Assembly: GCA_031553915.1 (NCBI GenBank)
Contig: JAVBKT010000004.1
Span: 62,001 to 126,000 of the forward strand
DNA: 64,000 nt
Origin: HGM13862 sp031553915
GTDB taxonomy: Bacteria > Bacillota > Dehalobacteriia > UBA4068
Direction of reading: 5' to 3'
Below, one piece after another: positions 33,695-42,300 of this stretch. How positions within the stretch are numbered: the stretch's first letter is position 1; every line of letters begins with the position of its first letter. The notes below the pieces were generated by a model. It saw nothing but the letters and a program-made list of their open reading frames with translations. It was not told the DNA's origin and made no database searches. The position numbers and the translations under genes are program-made.

Positions 33695-34183
33695 ATGTCA
33701 AAAGCGGAGAATATCCCCAAAACTAATGCCATGCGCCTGCTGGATAGCGCAGGTGTTGTCTATACAGCACATTGCTATGACAGCAATGACGGGAAAATTG
33801 ACGGCGTTTCGGTGGCGACAAAAATAGGGCTGCCGCTGGAGCAGGTTTATAAAACACTGGTGACGATTGGCGCCAGCGGCGAGTTTTATGTTTTTGTGAT
33901 ACCGGTTGAGCGGGAACTGGATTTGAAAAAAGCAGCCAAGGCAGCCAAAGAGAAAAATATTGCCATGTGTCCAGCCAAAGATTTACTGAAACATACCGGC
34001 TATATTCATGGCGGCTGTTCTCCGCTTGCGATGAAAAAGCCTTTTACAACCTTTGTTGATGAAAGCGCGATTCTTATTGAGACCTTGATCTGTTCAGCAG
34101 GGAAGATCGGCCTGCAGATTGAGCTTGGCCCGGATCAGCTGCTTGATCTGGTTCAAGGAGAATACGCGGAGGTATGTAAGTAG
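33695..34183 (+). CDS. ybaK: YbaK/EbsC-type aminoacyl-tRNA deacylase
   Basis: This 162-aa protein matches the YbaK/ProX family, which hydrolyses Cys-tRNA(Pro) in trans. Typical segments are NAMRLLDSAGVVYTAHCYD, KIGLPLEQVYKTLV, KAAKEKNIAMCPAKDLLKHTGYIHGGCSPLAMKK (with the conserved G-Y-x-x-G-G-x-S/P pattern) and the FVDESA and GLQIEL strands near the end. The open frame extends 39 codons upstream through the inverted-repeat element, but that part is not family-like. ATG 33695 has a ggag site nine bases upstream and gives the normal length. The insertion of the element just upstream may have changed how this gene is expressed. Confidence 0.92.
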   Translation: MSKAENIPKTNAMRLLDSAGVVYTAHCYDSNDGKIDGVSVATKIGLPLEQVYKTLVTIGASGEFYVFVIPVERELDLKKAAKAAKEKNIAMCPAKDLLKHTGYIHGGCSPLAMKKPFTTFVDESAILIETLICSAGKIGLQIELGPDQLLDLVQGEYAEVCK

Positions 34184-34221
34184 GAAGTCGGAGGCCAGAG
34201 GTAAGAGGTCGGAAGAAAGAA

Positions 34222-34256
34222 GGAAGAAGGAAGAAGGAAGAAGGAAGAAGGAAGAA
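34222..34256. repeat. Heptanucleotide tandem repeat GGAAGAA x5
   Basis: Five perfect direct copies of GGAAGAA (34222-34256) plus degenerate purine-rich flanks (34184-34258) lie just after the ybaK stop. A pure-purine tract of this kind is prone to slippage. No array spacers are present, so it is not CRISPR. Confidence 0.9.
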
Positions 34257-34293
34257 GGCTGTATTTGTAAGCGCTAGTTTTAGTCCATTTAAA

Positions 34294-34322
34294 AAGCTCC
34301 CTTGCGCGATGCAGGGGAGCTT
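34294..34322 (-). terminator. rpoD terminator
   Basis: Stem aagctccc (34294-34301) and gggagctt (34315-34322) extends through tgc/gca to a 5-base loop. On the minus strand it is followed by TTTTT, 19 bases after the rpoD stop. It could also stop ybaK readthrough. Confidence 0.85.
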
Positions 34323-34340
34323 AGTTTTGCTTTAATTATA

Positions 34341-35441
34341 TTAGTCGAGGTAATCCTTGAGTTTTTTGCTGCGGCTGGGGTGCCGGAGCTTGCGCAAAGC
34401 CTTTGCTTCAATTTGGCGGATACGTTCTCTCGTCACATTAAAGACCTGGCCCACTTCTTCTAGAGTGCGGCTGCGGCCGTCTTCCAGGCCAAAGCGCAGC
34501 TGCAAAACTTTCTTTTCGCGTGGGGTGAGGGTGCCCAGCACATCTTCCAGCTGTTCACGCAGGAGGAAAAAGCTGGCTGCCTCAGCCGGGGCAAGAGCGT
34601 CCTCATCTTCGATAAAGTCGCCCAAATGGCTGTCTTCTTCTTCGCCGATGGGCGTTTCCAGGGAAACCGGTTCTTGGGAGATCTTGAGAATTTCCCGCAC
34701 ACGTTCAACCGGGATTTCCATCTCCGCGGCAATTTCCTCCGGGGAGGGGTCACGGCCCAATTCCTGAATCAGCTGGCGCTGAATGCGGATCAGTTTATTG
34801 ATAGTTTCTACCATATGCACAGGGATACGAATAGTGCGCGCCTGGTCAGCAATGGCGCGGGTAATAGCCTGACGAATCCACCAGGTGGCATAGGTGCTGA
34901 ATTTGTAGCCTTTGTGATAGTCAAATTTTTCAACAGCTTTAATCAGACCCAAATTGCCTTCTTGGATCAGATCAAGGAAAAGCATACCGCGGCCAACATA
35001 GCGTTTGGCAATGCTGACTACCAGACGCAGATTAGCCTCAGCCAGGCGGCGTTTGGCTTCTTCGTCACCTTGTTCCATGCGTTTCGCATATGCAACTTCT
35101 TCTTCTGCTGTCAGCAAAGGTACGCGGCCGATTTCTTTGAGATACATGCGTACAGGGTCGTCTATGGCAATGCCATCCGGTACAGAGAGGTCAATTTCCA
35201 AAGGTTCAACAACCTGGGTAATCTCATTGTCATCCGGATCAGTAATCGCCTCCAAAACCACGTCAGAGACAGTTAGGTTAAGGCCTGCTTTGGCAAAATT
35301 CTCAAATATCTCTTCCATTTGCTCTGTGCTGAGCTCATATATAGCCAGAGCGTCGGAGACCTCATTTGTGGTGACGAAGCCTTTGTTTTTGCCAGCGTCC
35401 ATCAGCTTTTTAACAGAGTCCTCTAGGTTATGCTGTTCCAC
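34341..35441 (-). CDS. rpoD: RNA polymerase primary sigma factor (sigma-70/RpoD)
   Basis: This 366-aa protein is the housekeeping sigma factor. It has a short region 1.1 (residues ~1-80), then region 1.2 (DPVRMYLKEIGRVPLLTAEEEVAYAKRMEQG), region 2 (RLAEANLRLVVSIAKRYVGRGMLFLDLIQEGNLGLIKAV and YATWWIRQAITRAIADQART), region 3 and region 4 (LTPREKKVLQLRFGLEDGR and the helix-turn-helix RTLEEVGQVFNVTRERIRQIEAKALRKLRHP). It starts at GTG (35441) with aaggaaa upstream; no in-frame ATG precedes it. It lies 66 bases downstream of dnaG, the classical macromolecular-synthesis operon order. rpsU is not next to it. Confidence 0.97.
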   Translation of the reverse strand: MEQHNLEDSVKKLMDAGKNKGFVTTNEVSDALAIYELSTEQMEEIFENFAKAGLNLTVSDVVLEAITDPDDNEITQVVEPLEIDLSVPDGIAIDDPVRMYLKEIGRVPLLTAEEEVAYAKRMEQGDEEAKRRLAEANLRLVVSIAKRYVGRGMLFLDLIQEGNLGLIKAVEKFDYHKGYKFSTYATWWIRQAITRAIADQARTIRIPVHMVETINKLIRIQRQLIQELGRDPSPEEIAAEMEIPVERVREILKISQEPVSLETPIGEEEDSHLGDFIEDEDALAPAEAASFFLLREQLEDVLGTLTPREKKVLQLRFGLEDGRSRTLEEVGQVFNVTRERIRQIEAKALRKLRHPSRSKKLKDYLD

Positions 35442-35507
35442 CTGAAATTTCCTTTCTTAATATGACCGTAGGGTTTAGCTATTGATTGACTTTTTGATGT
35501 AACTTTT

Positions 35508-37310
35508 CTATTTTTGATGCAATAAAGTTGTTAAGCGTAAATGTTCTTTTTGCAAATCGCGATAGTCTTCGCCATTGGCTTCGGCGACAGTTATCGCTTG
35601 CTCAATTTGGCTGATCTTTGTTCTCAGTTGATGCTCGCCAATAGTTTTAATATAGCTATCCGCTAAGAGATAAGCATCCCCCTCAGGGATGACTGTTTCT
35701 AATAGTTTCAACATAAATTGCCGTAACCCTTCATTTTCTTCCGCCAGATGGTTGAATAATGAATTTGGCTGGAAATCATAAGCTTCGCCTAGTTCTAGGA
35801 TAAGCCCGACAATTTGCTGTTCTTGCTCTGTGGTAACAAAATTATCTCCTAATTCTTCTACTGCTTTATCGAAAATCCTTTTATCGGTGATAGCCAGAGC
35901 TAATAATTGTCTTTGGGCAGGCAGGGAAACTTGTTCATTGCTCGGGGGGATGTTTATGCTCTGTGGACGGGCCAGTTTTTTGCCGTCGATTAATCCGCTT
36001 TTGGCCAAATCAGCATAGATTGCCGTATCACTAACCTGCAATTGCCGTGCCAGACGCCGGATAAATGTTTCCCGCTCTGTTTGGCTTTGCGTGGCGGCAA
36101 TAGCAGGCAAAAGCTCCGCGACTATTGCTCCTTTGCCGCTGGCGCTTTCCTGATCATGGCGTTCCAAAGCTTTCAGTAGCAAATAATCAAGCATGCTATA
36201 GCAATACTTTTTTAGCAATTTTTGCCAGCCGCGCAGCTGATATTTACGCAGGAAATCATCCGGGTCAAGCTTTTCGGGGAAAACCATCACTTTTGTTTCG
36301 GCAAAAGCATAGCCGGAGAGCTTGTGGAGGGAGGCCAGGGCTGCTTTGGCGCCAGCTCCGTCTCCGTCAAAGGCCAATAATATCGAAAGCTTGTCCGGCG
36401 GCTGCGGCGCCAGACGGTGCAAAAGCCGTGCTTGCTGGTCGGTGAAGGCAGTGCCAAGAGAGGCTACAGCATTGGTGATGCCAAACTGATGCGCGGTGAG
36501 CACATCCATATAGCCTTCCATAATCACCACCTGGCTCTCTTTGACGATAGTGGCGGCAGCCAAGTCCAGGGCATAAAGGTGCATTGATTTGTTGTAAATA
36601 GGCGTGCTCATGGAATTAAGATATTTGGGCTGTTCATCAGCCAGGCTTCGTCCGCCAAAGGCAATGATATTGCCGCGGTTATCGCGGATAGGGAAGATGA
36701 TCCGGCCGTGAAATTTATCAAAGCAGCGGCCGTTTTTAACGCTGCGGCTGATTAGCCCGCCCTTGATCAAGGTCTCTTCCGTATAGCCTTTAGCTGTTAA
36801 ATGGTTGGTCAGAGCCTGCCAATCATTTTCCGGGGCAAAGCCCAAGCCAAAACGGATAGCTGTTTCTTGGTCAATACCGCGCTTATTGAGATAGGCCAGC
36901 GCTATTTTTGATTTTGGCAGCTCCTCTGCATAAAAAGCCGCAGTATCCGCATGCGCGAGCAGCAGCGTTTGCCGCTCTTGCTCCAAGGCCAGTTGTTCAG
37001 GGGTCAGCTCTTCTTTGGGGATGGTGATACCATAGCGCTCCGCCAGCTGCCGGGCAGCCTCGGGAAAGCTAATATTATCCGTTTTCATCAGAAAACTAAT
37101 AACATTACCGCCCTCGCCGCAGCCAAAGCATTTGAAAAACTGCTTATCCGGATTTACCGAAAAACTAGGGGTATCCTCATCATGGAACGGGCAAAGACCA
37201 AAGAAATTGCGCCCCTTTCTTTGCAGGGGGACATATTCGCCGATTACTTCCACAATATCTGCACGGCGCATAATGTCATCCAAAATTTCTTGAGGTATCC
37301 TTGCAGCCAT
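35508..37310 (-). CDS. dnaG: DNA primase
   Basis: This 600-aa enzyme makes RNA primers for replication. The N-terminal zinc ribbon has C40, H43, C61 and C64 (GLCPFHDEDTPSF and KCFGCGEGG). The RNA polymerase domain contains RIIFPIRDNRGNIIAFGGR. The TOPRIM segment is VVIMEGYMDVLTAHQFG with LLAFDGDGAGAKAALAS. A C-terminal helicase-binding region (~450-600) follows. ATG 37310 has a perfect ggaggg site. The 505-base gap upstream contains a 364-base inverted-repeat element whose right side is distal to the gene, so the dnaG-rpoD promoter is either in the last ~28 bases beside the gene or inside the element. Confidence 0.96.
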   Translation of the reverse strand: MAARIPQEILDDIMRRADIVEVIGEYVPLQRKGRNFFGLCPFHDEDTPSFSVNPDKQFFKCFGCGEGGNVISFLMKTDNISFPEAARQLAERYGITIPKEELTPEQLALEQERQTLLLAHADTAAFYAEELPKSKIALAYLNKRGIDQETAIRFGLGFAPENDWQALTNHLTAKGYTEETLIKGGLISRSVKNGRCFDKFHGRIIFPIRDNRGNIIAFGGRSLADEQPKYLNSMSTPIYNKSMHLYALDLAAATIVKESQVVIMEGYMDVLTAHQFGITNAVASLGTAFTDQQARLLHRLAPQPPDKLSILLAFDGDGAGAKAALASLHKLSGYAFAETKVMVFPEKLDPDDFLRKYQLRGWQKLLKKYCYSMLDYLLLKALERHDQESASGKGAIVAELLPAIAATQSQTERETFIRRLARQLQVSDTAIYADLAKSGLIDGKKLARPQSINIPPSNEQVSLPAQRQLLALAITDKRIFDKAVEELGDNFVTTEQEQQIVGLILELGEAYDFQPNSLFNHLAEENEGLRQFMLKLLETVIPEGDAYLLADSYIKTIGEHQLRTKISQIEQAITVAEANGEDYRDLQKEHLRLTTLLHQK

Positions 37311-37338
37311 TTTCCCTCCAAAGAACCATTTTTAGACC

Positions 37339-37702
37339 TAGCCATTAGGGATGCGAACTCATGCGCTCCGGACGGCGTCTGGTCGAGCTGGAGCTTTGTT
37401 ATCGCTCCTAGGCAGGCGTCCAGCCTGCCTTCGTCACTCTGCCTGGCCCAGCCCGACCATCCCTCCGTCGGGGTGTTAGCAGTTTTGACTGGAAAACAGT
37501 GAGACCTAGCTGGCTTTTGCCTACGGCAAAATCTCAGCTATGCATTAAGTTAAAACGCAAGATGCAACATCTTGGTTTTAACTAAACAGATCTTGGTGGA
37601 AAAATTGCTTTTCGTAGTATATCTACGGGAAGTAATTTTTTCAACGAGAGATGCCAGCGTTTTCCAGTCAAAACCGTATGGGGTTCGCATTCCTAATGGC
37701 TA
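37339..37702. repeat. Inverted-repeat element, copy B, with nested hairpins
   Basis: This 364-base element has the same termini as copy A (tagccattagggatgcgaac, and taatggcta at the right end). Inside are several further inverted repeats: aggcaggc/gcctgcct near 37410-37430; a perfect 16-base pair gttttgactggaaaac (37482-37497) and its complement (37659-37674); ttttgcc/ggcaaaa near 37515; gttaaaac/gttttaac near 37550-37581; and a long imperfect hairpin around 37600-37642. No coding frame is credible. It fills most of the gap between dnaG and sbcC. Confidence 0.8.
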
Positions 37703-37752
37703 AGGCGTCAAAAAAATAATATTTTAAAACTATTTTCGCAGTCAATAAGAAG

Positions 37753-37781
37753 AATTCCTGCCAAAATAGATAGCAGGAATT
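37753..37781 (-). terminator. Likely terminator of sbcC
   Basis: A perfect 9-bp stem (aattcctgc 37753-37761 with gcaggaatt 37773-37781) lies 35 bases past the sbcC stop and is followed on the minus strand by a moderately T-rich stretch. Confidence 0.5.
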
Positions 37782-37815
37782 TGCGTTTGAACATGGTACT
37801 GGCATAAATTTATCT

Positions 37816-40800
37816 TTATTTTTCGATAATTATGCTGCTGCCGGTAAGTGTTTTTTTGACAATGATCTTATTATCGATACTATTACGCAGTTCGCTGACA
37901 TGAGAAATAATACCCACCAGGCAATTTTTGCCGGAAAGTTGGTGGAGAATATTAATGGCTTTGGTCAGCGATTCATTATCATCCAAAGAGCCAAACCCCT
38001 CATCAATAAACATCGATTCCAGCTGTACGCCGCCGGCATGGTGCTGGATGATATCTGATAAACCCAGCGCCATAGCTAAAGCAGCCTTAAAGGACTCGCC
38101 GCCGGAGAGAGTGCGCACATCGCGGCGTTTGCCGGTCCAATGGTCAAGAATATCCAGATCCAGCCCTGTCTGGCCTCTGCCAGTATAGTCTTCGCGGCGC
38201 AACAGCTGATATTGGCCGTCTGTCATAGCAGAGAGCCTTTCGTTGGCAGCGGTGATAATCTGCTGAAAATAGGCGCCCTGAATATAGCGCTCAAAAGCTA
38301 AGCGGCGTTTGCCAGTGAGCTGGCCGTTTGCTGTTTGGGTCAAGTCCTGCATTTGCGTCAGTGTTTTGGCGGAGTCTTCAAATTGCCGCTTTTTCTGTTT
38401 GATCTGCTCGCGGATTTCCGCATTATTGGCGGTGTTTTTGTATAGCTCCTGCGCTTGCTGATTTAGAGCCAGCTTGTTCTCCTGCAAACCGGTAAGCTGG
38501 CTTAGCAAAAATGCCGGGTCAACAAGCTCTTTTTTGCTAATGGCGCTGTTTAGTGAATCTATTTGCCCGCGAACATTAGCTACTGTTGCCTGGTATTCCT
38601 GGATGCTGTTACGCAGAACAATAATATACTTTTGGGGAAGGCAGGCAGCCAGATAGTCTGTTTCATCGGTAAAGGATGAAGCGGCCAGGGCCTGATGATA
38701 GGCGGTTTCAGCCTCTGCTGCCGCTTGCGCTGTCTGCTGCAAATTCTTTTCTTTTTCGTTTTTGCGTATTTCTGCGGCTGTCAAATCAGCCTTGTGCTTT
38801 TCATGCTCGGCAACTGCCAAAGCAATATTTTGCTCAAGCTCTTGCGCTTCTTGAGACAGCTGTTGCCAAGCCGCCTCAGCTGCTACCTGATCAGCATAGG
38901 GCATGTCCGCAGTAAGGGTATCTATTTTTACCGCTAATGATTTATTTTCAAGCTTGAGCTCTTCGATCAGCGCATTACCTTTTTGGATGCGCTCGACCAA
39001 GCTTTGTAATGATTTGTCTGTTTCTGCTACCGCCGCGCTGGTAAGCTCAAAATCTTTGCTCTGCTGCGTCAGCTCCGCCAGCTTATCCTCATAAAACTGT
39101 ATCTGCTGGATGGCATCTTCCTGCATTTGCGGCAAAAGCTGTTCCAGCTCATCTATGCTGGCTTTTCCGGAAAGCTCGAGGATATTGTTCTGGCGCTCCA
39201 GGGCTTGGCTGGCGAGGGCGGCCGCAATATTGCTGGCCTGCTCGCTTATCAGGCGGGCGCTCTTCATGTCCTGCTCCGCCTGTTCTACTTCTTCAATATT
39301 GGCGACAGAGGCAGGAATGGCGCTGGGGTTGGGATGTTCTGTTGAGCCGCAAACCGGACAAGGGCAGCCGTCTGTCAGTTGCCCGGCGAGAATACCGGCC
39401 TGGGCGTTTAAGTAGCTTTGCAGCGCTTGGCTATGGAGGGCGCTTTTTTCGCTAAAGAGGGCCGTTGCTTGGGTGGTTGCTGTTTGCGCCTCACTAAGCT
39501 CGCTGTGCAGCTTTTTCAGCTGATCAAGCGCCGCGACTATTTTGTTGATTTTGTTTTCCTGCTCCAGGGCTTGCTGATAAGCCGCATTATTGCGCTCAAA
39601 AGCGGCAGGGGCGTCTTGCAGAGTGAGCAACTGTGCCTGCAATTCTGTTTTTGTTTGCTGCTGCTTGGTTTGTTCCGCCTCCAGCTCGATCAAGCCTGTC
39701 TGGTATTTTTGCAGATTGGTTGTTTGCTCTGATAATGTTTGCTGCCAAGCTGCTATTTGCTGATAAAGCGGTATTTTATTTTGCAGGGATCGTATGTCTC
39801 CCTCCAGCTCTTTGAGTCGTGGTTCTTGTGCTTTGGCAGCTTGCAGCTTGGTTTCGCTGGCGATTAGCAGTGTTTTAGCCTCAGCTATTTGTTGGCTGAT
39901 AAGCTCAATTTCCGCGGTGAGGTCTTGCTGTTGCTGCGTTTTTTCTTGGTAAGCAGCAGCAAAAGGCTGAATTTGCGCTGCCTTTTCTGCCAGAGCAAGC
40001 TTATTTTTGTCTTGCTCCTGCGCGGCTGCTTGTGCGTCAAGCTCCGCTTGTTTTTGCTTGATTTTGTTTAAGCTATTAATCTGGCGGTTGTTTTCTTCGA
40101 TGGTAGCAAGCTCGCGGTTAGCGTGGGCAATTTTATTATCTAATGCCGCAGTGTCGAGATCAAGCTGCTGCGTTTTTTGTCTGCTTTCCGCAATCAGCTC
40201 ATCTAAAATGCTCAGCAAACTATCCAGCGAATAGATATCCTCCGCCTGGATGATCTCCTTGATTTGCGCGGCTAAAGGATGCCCATCAGCACAGACAATG
40301 CTTTGGCTGTATTGGAGTATGCTTTTTTTAATATCCTCATGCTTGGCTTTGAGCAGGCTGACCTTTTTTTGCAGCAAGTCCTGAAAGTCGCGATAAATGC
40401 CGGTATCAAAAATATGGCGGAAAATCTCACTTCTGGTGGTGGTTTCCGTTTGCAGAAGTTTGACAAATTCTCCCTGAGCTATCATGGCTATTTGGCTGAA
40501 TTGCGCTAAATTAATGCCCAGCAATTCTTCAATTTTTTCATTGACAAGTGCAACTCCATTGATGGCGGTACCATCCGGCATCATTAGCAACGCCTCGGCT
40601 GATTGCAGGGTTTCGCCGCTGCCGCGCAGCTTGGGACGTGCATATTCCGGATTGCGGCGCACGGTATAAGTTTTGCCGCGATAAATAAAGCTCAGCTCCA
40701 CAAAAGTTTCTGTTTGCGGGGCGGCAAAATCACTGCGCAGCATTTTTGGTTCGCGCGCGCCGCCGCTCGATTTGCCATACAGGGCAAAGGTGATAGCATC

Positions 40801-40935
40801 GAAAATAGTGGTTTTGCCAGCACCGGTATCGCCGGTGATGAGAAAGAGGCCGCTAGCGTCAAAGAGAGAAAAATCAATGACAGTGGGTTCGGCAAAGGAG
40901 CCAAAAGCGCTCATGGTTAATTGTCGGGGGCGCAT
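37816..40935 (-). CDS. sbcC: Exonuclease subunit SbcC (Rad50-like ATPase)
   Basis: This 1039-aa SMC-like ATPase is the partner of SbcD in trimming hairpins and blocked DNA ends. The Walker A loop GDTGAGKTTIFDAITFALYG is at residues 35-54. Two long coiled-coil arms surround a zinc hook (CPVCGS, cysteines 526 and 529). The C-terminal ABC signature TLSGGESFKAALAMALGLSD and the Walker B/D-loop FIDEGFGSLDD complete the head. Length is typical. ATG 40935 overlaps the sbcD stop by one base (TGATG), so the two are translationally coupled. Unlike the four coiled-coil proteins upstream, this one has intact nucleotide-binding motifs. Confidence 0.96.
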   Translation of the reverse strand: MRPRQLTMSAFGSFAEPTVIDFSLFDASGLFLITGDTGAGKTTIFDAITFALYGKSSGGAREPKMLRSDFAAPQTETFVELSFIYRGKTYTVRRNPEYARPKLRGSGETLQSAEALLMMPDGTAINGVALVNEKIEELLGINLAQFSQIAMIAQGEFVKLLQTETTTRSEIFRHIFDTGIYRDFQDLLQKKVSLLKAKHEDIKKSILQYSQSIVCADGHPLAAQIKEIIQAEDIYSLDSLLSILDELIAESRQKTQQLDLDTAALDNKIAHANRELATIEENNRQINSLNKIKQKQAELDAQAAAQEQDKNKLALAEKAAQIQPFAAAYQEKTQQQQDLTAEIELISQQIAEAKTLLIASETKLQAAKAQEPRLKELEGDIRSLQNKIPLYQQIAAWQQTLSEQTTNLQKYQTGLIELEAEQTKQQQTKTELQAQLLTLQDAPAAFERNNAAYQQALEQENKINKIVAALDQLKKLHSELSEAQTATTQATALFSEKSALHSQALQSYLNAQAGILAGQLTDGCPCPVCGSTEHPNPSAIPASVANIEEVEQAEQDMKSARLISEQASNIAAALASQALERQNNILELSGKASIDELEQLLPQMQEDAIQQIQFYEDKLAELTQQSKDFELTSAAVAETDKSLQSLVERIQKGNALIEELKLENKSLAVKIDTLTADMPYADQVAAEAAWQQLSQEAQELEQNIALAVAEHEKHKADLTAAEIRKNEKEKNLQQTAQAAAEAETAYHQALAASSFTDETDYLAACLPQKYIIVLRNSIQEYQATVANVRGQIDSLNSAISKKELVDPAFLLSQLTGLQENKLALNQQAQELYKNTANNAEIREQIKQKKRQFEDSAKTLTQMQDLTQTANGQLTGKRRLAFERYIQGAYFQQIITAANERLSAMTDGQYQLLRREDYTGRGQTGLDLDILDHWTGKRRDVRTLSGGESFKAALAMALGLSDIIQHHAGGVQLESMFIDEGFGSLDDNESLTKAINILHQLSGKNCLVGIISHVSELRNSIDNKIIVKKTLTGSSIIIEK

Positions 40936-42080
40936 CAGCTGTCACCCCCCAGCTCAGCAAAAATAGCTTGAACAATGGCCCGCTTTTCCGCATCAAGGGC
41001 CATGTTTTGCTGCATTTCATAGAATTCCTCGAATAGTTGCAAGGGCGTCTTGCTCTCCAATTGTTCGGCAATAGCGTCCGTTTGCGCTAGCTGATAACGC
41101 TTGGCAGAAAAGTCCAGCTTCATCAAATTGGGATAAACATGGCGCAAAGAGGCAAAAGGATCAACCAGATCCTCCTCATCAATTAAGGTGATATGTAAAT
41201 AATCATCGTGAGCGCTGTGGTCTGCGATGCCTGCCGCAAGCAGGTTTTCCAGAGAGCCCTTCAGCTCCCGCAAATCATGCAGGGGGAGCAAGGGTAGCTG
41301 TTCAATAGATAGATTGCCCTTTTCTTTCAGCTCAACCATCGAGATAGATTTATGATGCAGGGCTTCGGAAAAAGAATATTTCAGCGGGGAGCCGGCATAG
41401 CGGATATGCTCGCTGCCAATCGATTGTGGCCGGTGAATATGCCCCAGGGCGACATAATCATAGTCCGCGAACACAGAGGCGTCAATATTATCAAGGCTGC
41501 CAATGCTAACCTGCTCTGACTCTGAGCGCTCGGGGCTGGTATTGCCGGTAGTAATAAATTGATGCGCCAGCAGCACATGCCTTTTTTGCGGGTCGAGTTT
41601 TTCCTCTTGGAGAATTGTTTGCAGGGCATCCTGATAGCTCTCAATGTTTTGATCAGGAAAAAATCTGCGAACATTCGCCGGGCGCACAAAAGGCAACAGA
41701 TGAAAAACGATGGCGCCATATTCGTCATCAAGCTCGATATTACGCAGATTACCATCAAAAACACCGGCTAAGTATATCCCTTGTTGGGAGATGATTTGCG
41801 AGGCAAAATTAAGCCTCTCTGCGGAATCATGATTGCCGCTGATGATCATCACCGGTTTATTTAGAGCAGCCAAATCAGTGAGGAACTGGTCAAAAAGCGC
41901 CACAGCCTCGGCAGAGGGAACAGCTTTGTCATAAATATCGCCGGCAATCAAGATCGCGTCAGGCTGATTTGCCGCGGCGAGGTCAATGATTTGCCGCAGG
42001 ATATGCGCCTGGTCCTCAAGCAAGCTAAAATTATTGAGCCGCTTGCCAATATGCAAATCCGCCAAATGGAAAAACCGCAC
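40935..42080 (-). CDS. sbcD: Exonuclease subunit SbcD (Mre11-like)
   Basis: This 381-aa calcineurin-like nuclease pairs with SbcC. The phosphoesterase motifs are complete: HLADLHIGKR (I), LIAGDIYDKAVPS (II), MIISGNHDSAERL (III), LLAHQFIT (IV) and ALGHIHRPQ (V). The C-terminal region carries the capping and SbcC-binding parts. It starts at GTG (42080) with gggag upstream and is first in the sbcD-sbcC operon. These genes are useful where hairpins form, and the window has several hairpin elements nearby. Confidence 0.96.
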   Translation of the reverse strand: MRFFHLADLHIGKRLNNFSLLEDQAHILRQIIDLAAANQPDAILIAGDIYDKAVPSAEAVALFDQFLTDLAALNKPVMIISGNHDSAERLNFASQIISQQGIYLAGVFDGNLRNIELDDEYGAIVFHLLPFVRPANVRRFFPDQNIESYQDALQTILQEEKLDPQKRHVLLAHQFITTGNTSPERSESEQVSIGSLDNIDASVFADYDYVALGHIHRPQSIGSEHIRYAGSPLKYSFSEALHHKSISMVELKEKGNLSIEQLPLLPLHDLRELKGSLENLLAAGIADHSAHDDYLHITLIDEEDLVDPFASLRHVYPNLMKLDFSAKRYQLAQTDAIAEQLESKTPLQLFEEFYEMQQNMALDAEKRAIVQAIFAELGGDS

Positions 42081-42250
42081 AGATGCTCCCTCTAACTTTC
42101 TACAATTTATTTAATTCAATTATAAAGGGCATACTACTTCGGTGTCAATTAAATAAGTAATATTGGTTTAGCGCAAGCAATATATCAAGGATTATTGCTC
42201 TTTTGGCAAGGATATTTGCAGAAAAAGCAGAATATAGTGCCAGATAGGTT

Positions 42251-42278
42251 TTTGCTAGGCGTATTTTGCTAGGCGTAT
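42251..42278. repeat. 14-base tandem duplication before the ClC gene
   Basis: The 14-mer tttgctaggcgtat occurs twice without a gap (42251-42264 and 42265-42278), directly upstream of the aggaaagga ribosome site. It lies in the leader and could be an operator pair or a recent slippage duplication. Confidence 0.75.
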
Positions 42279-42300
42279 AGGAAAGGAAAATATTTCAGTA

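Noticed and set aside
34222..34256. CRISPR-like repeat array
   Set aside because: The 7-base units are contiguous with no spacers, and no cas genes are present.
37311..37815. Small gene in the gap between dnaG and sbcC
   Set aside because: Open frames there run through hairpin repeats, lack ribosome sites and are explained by the inverted-repeat element.
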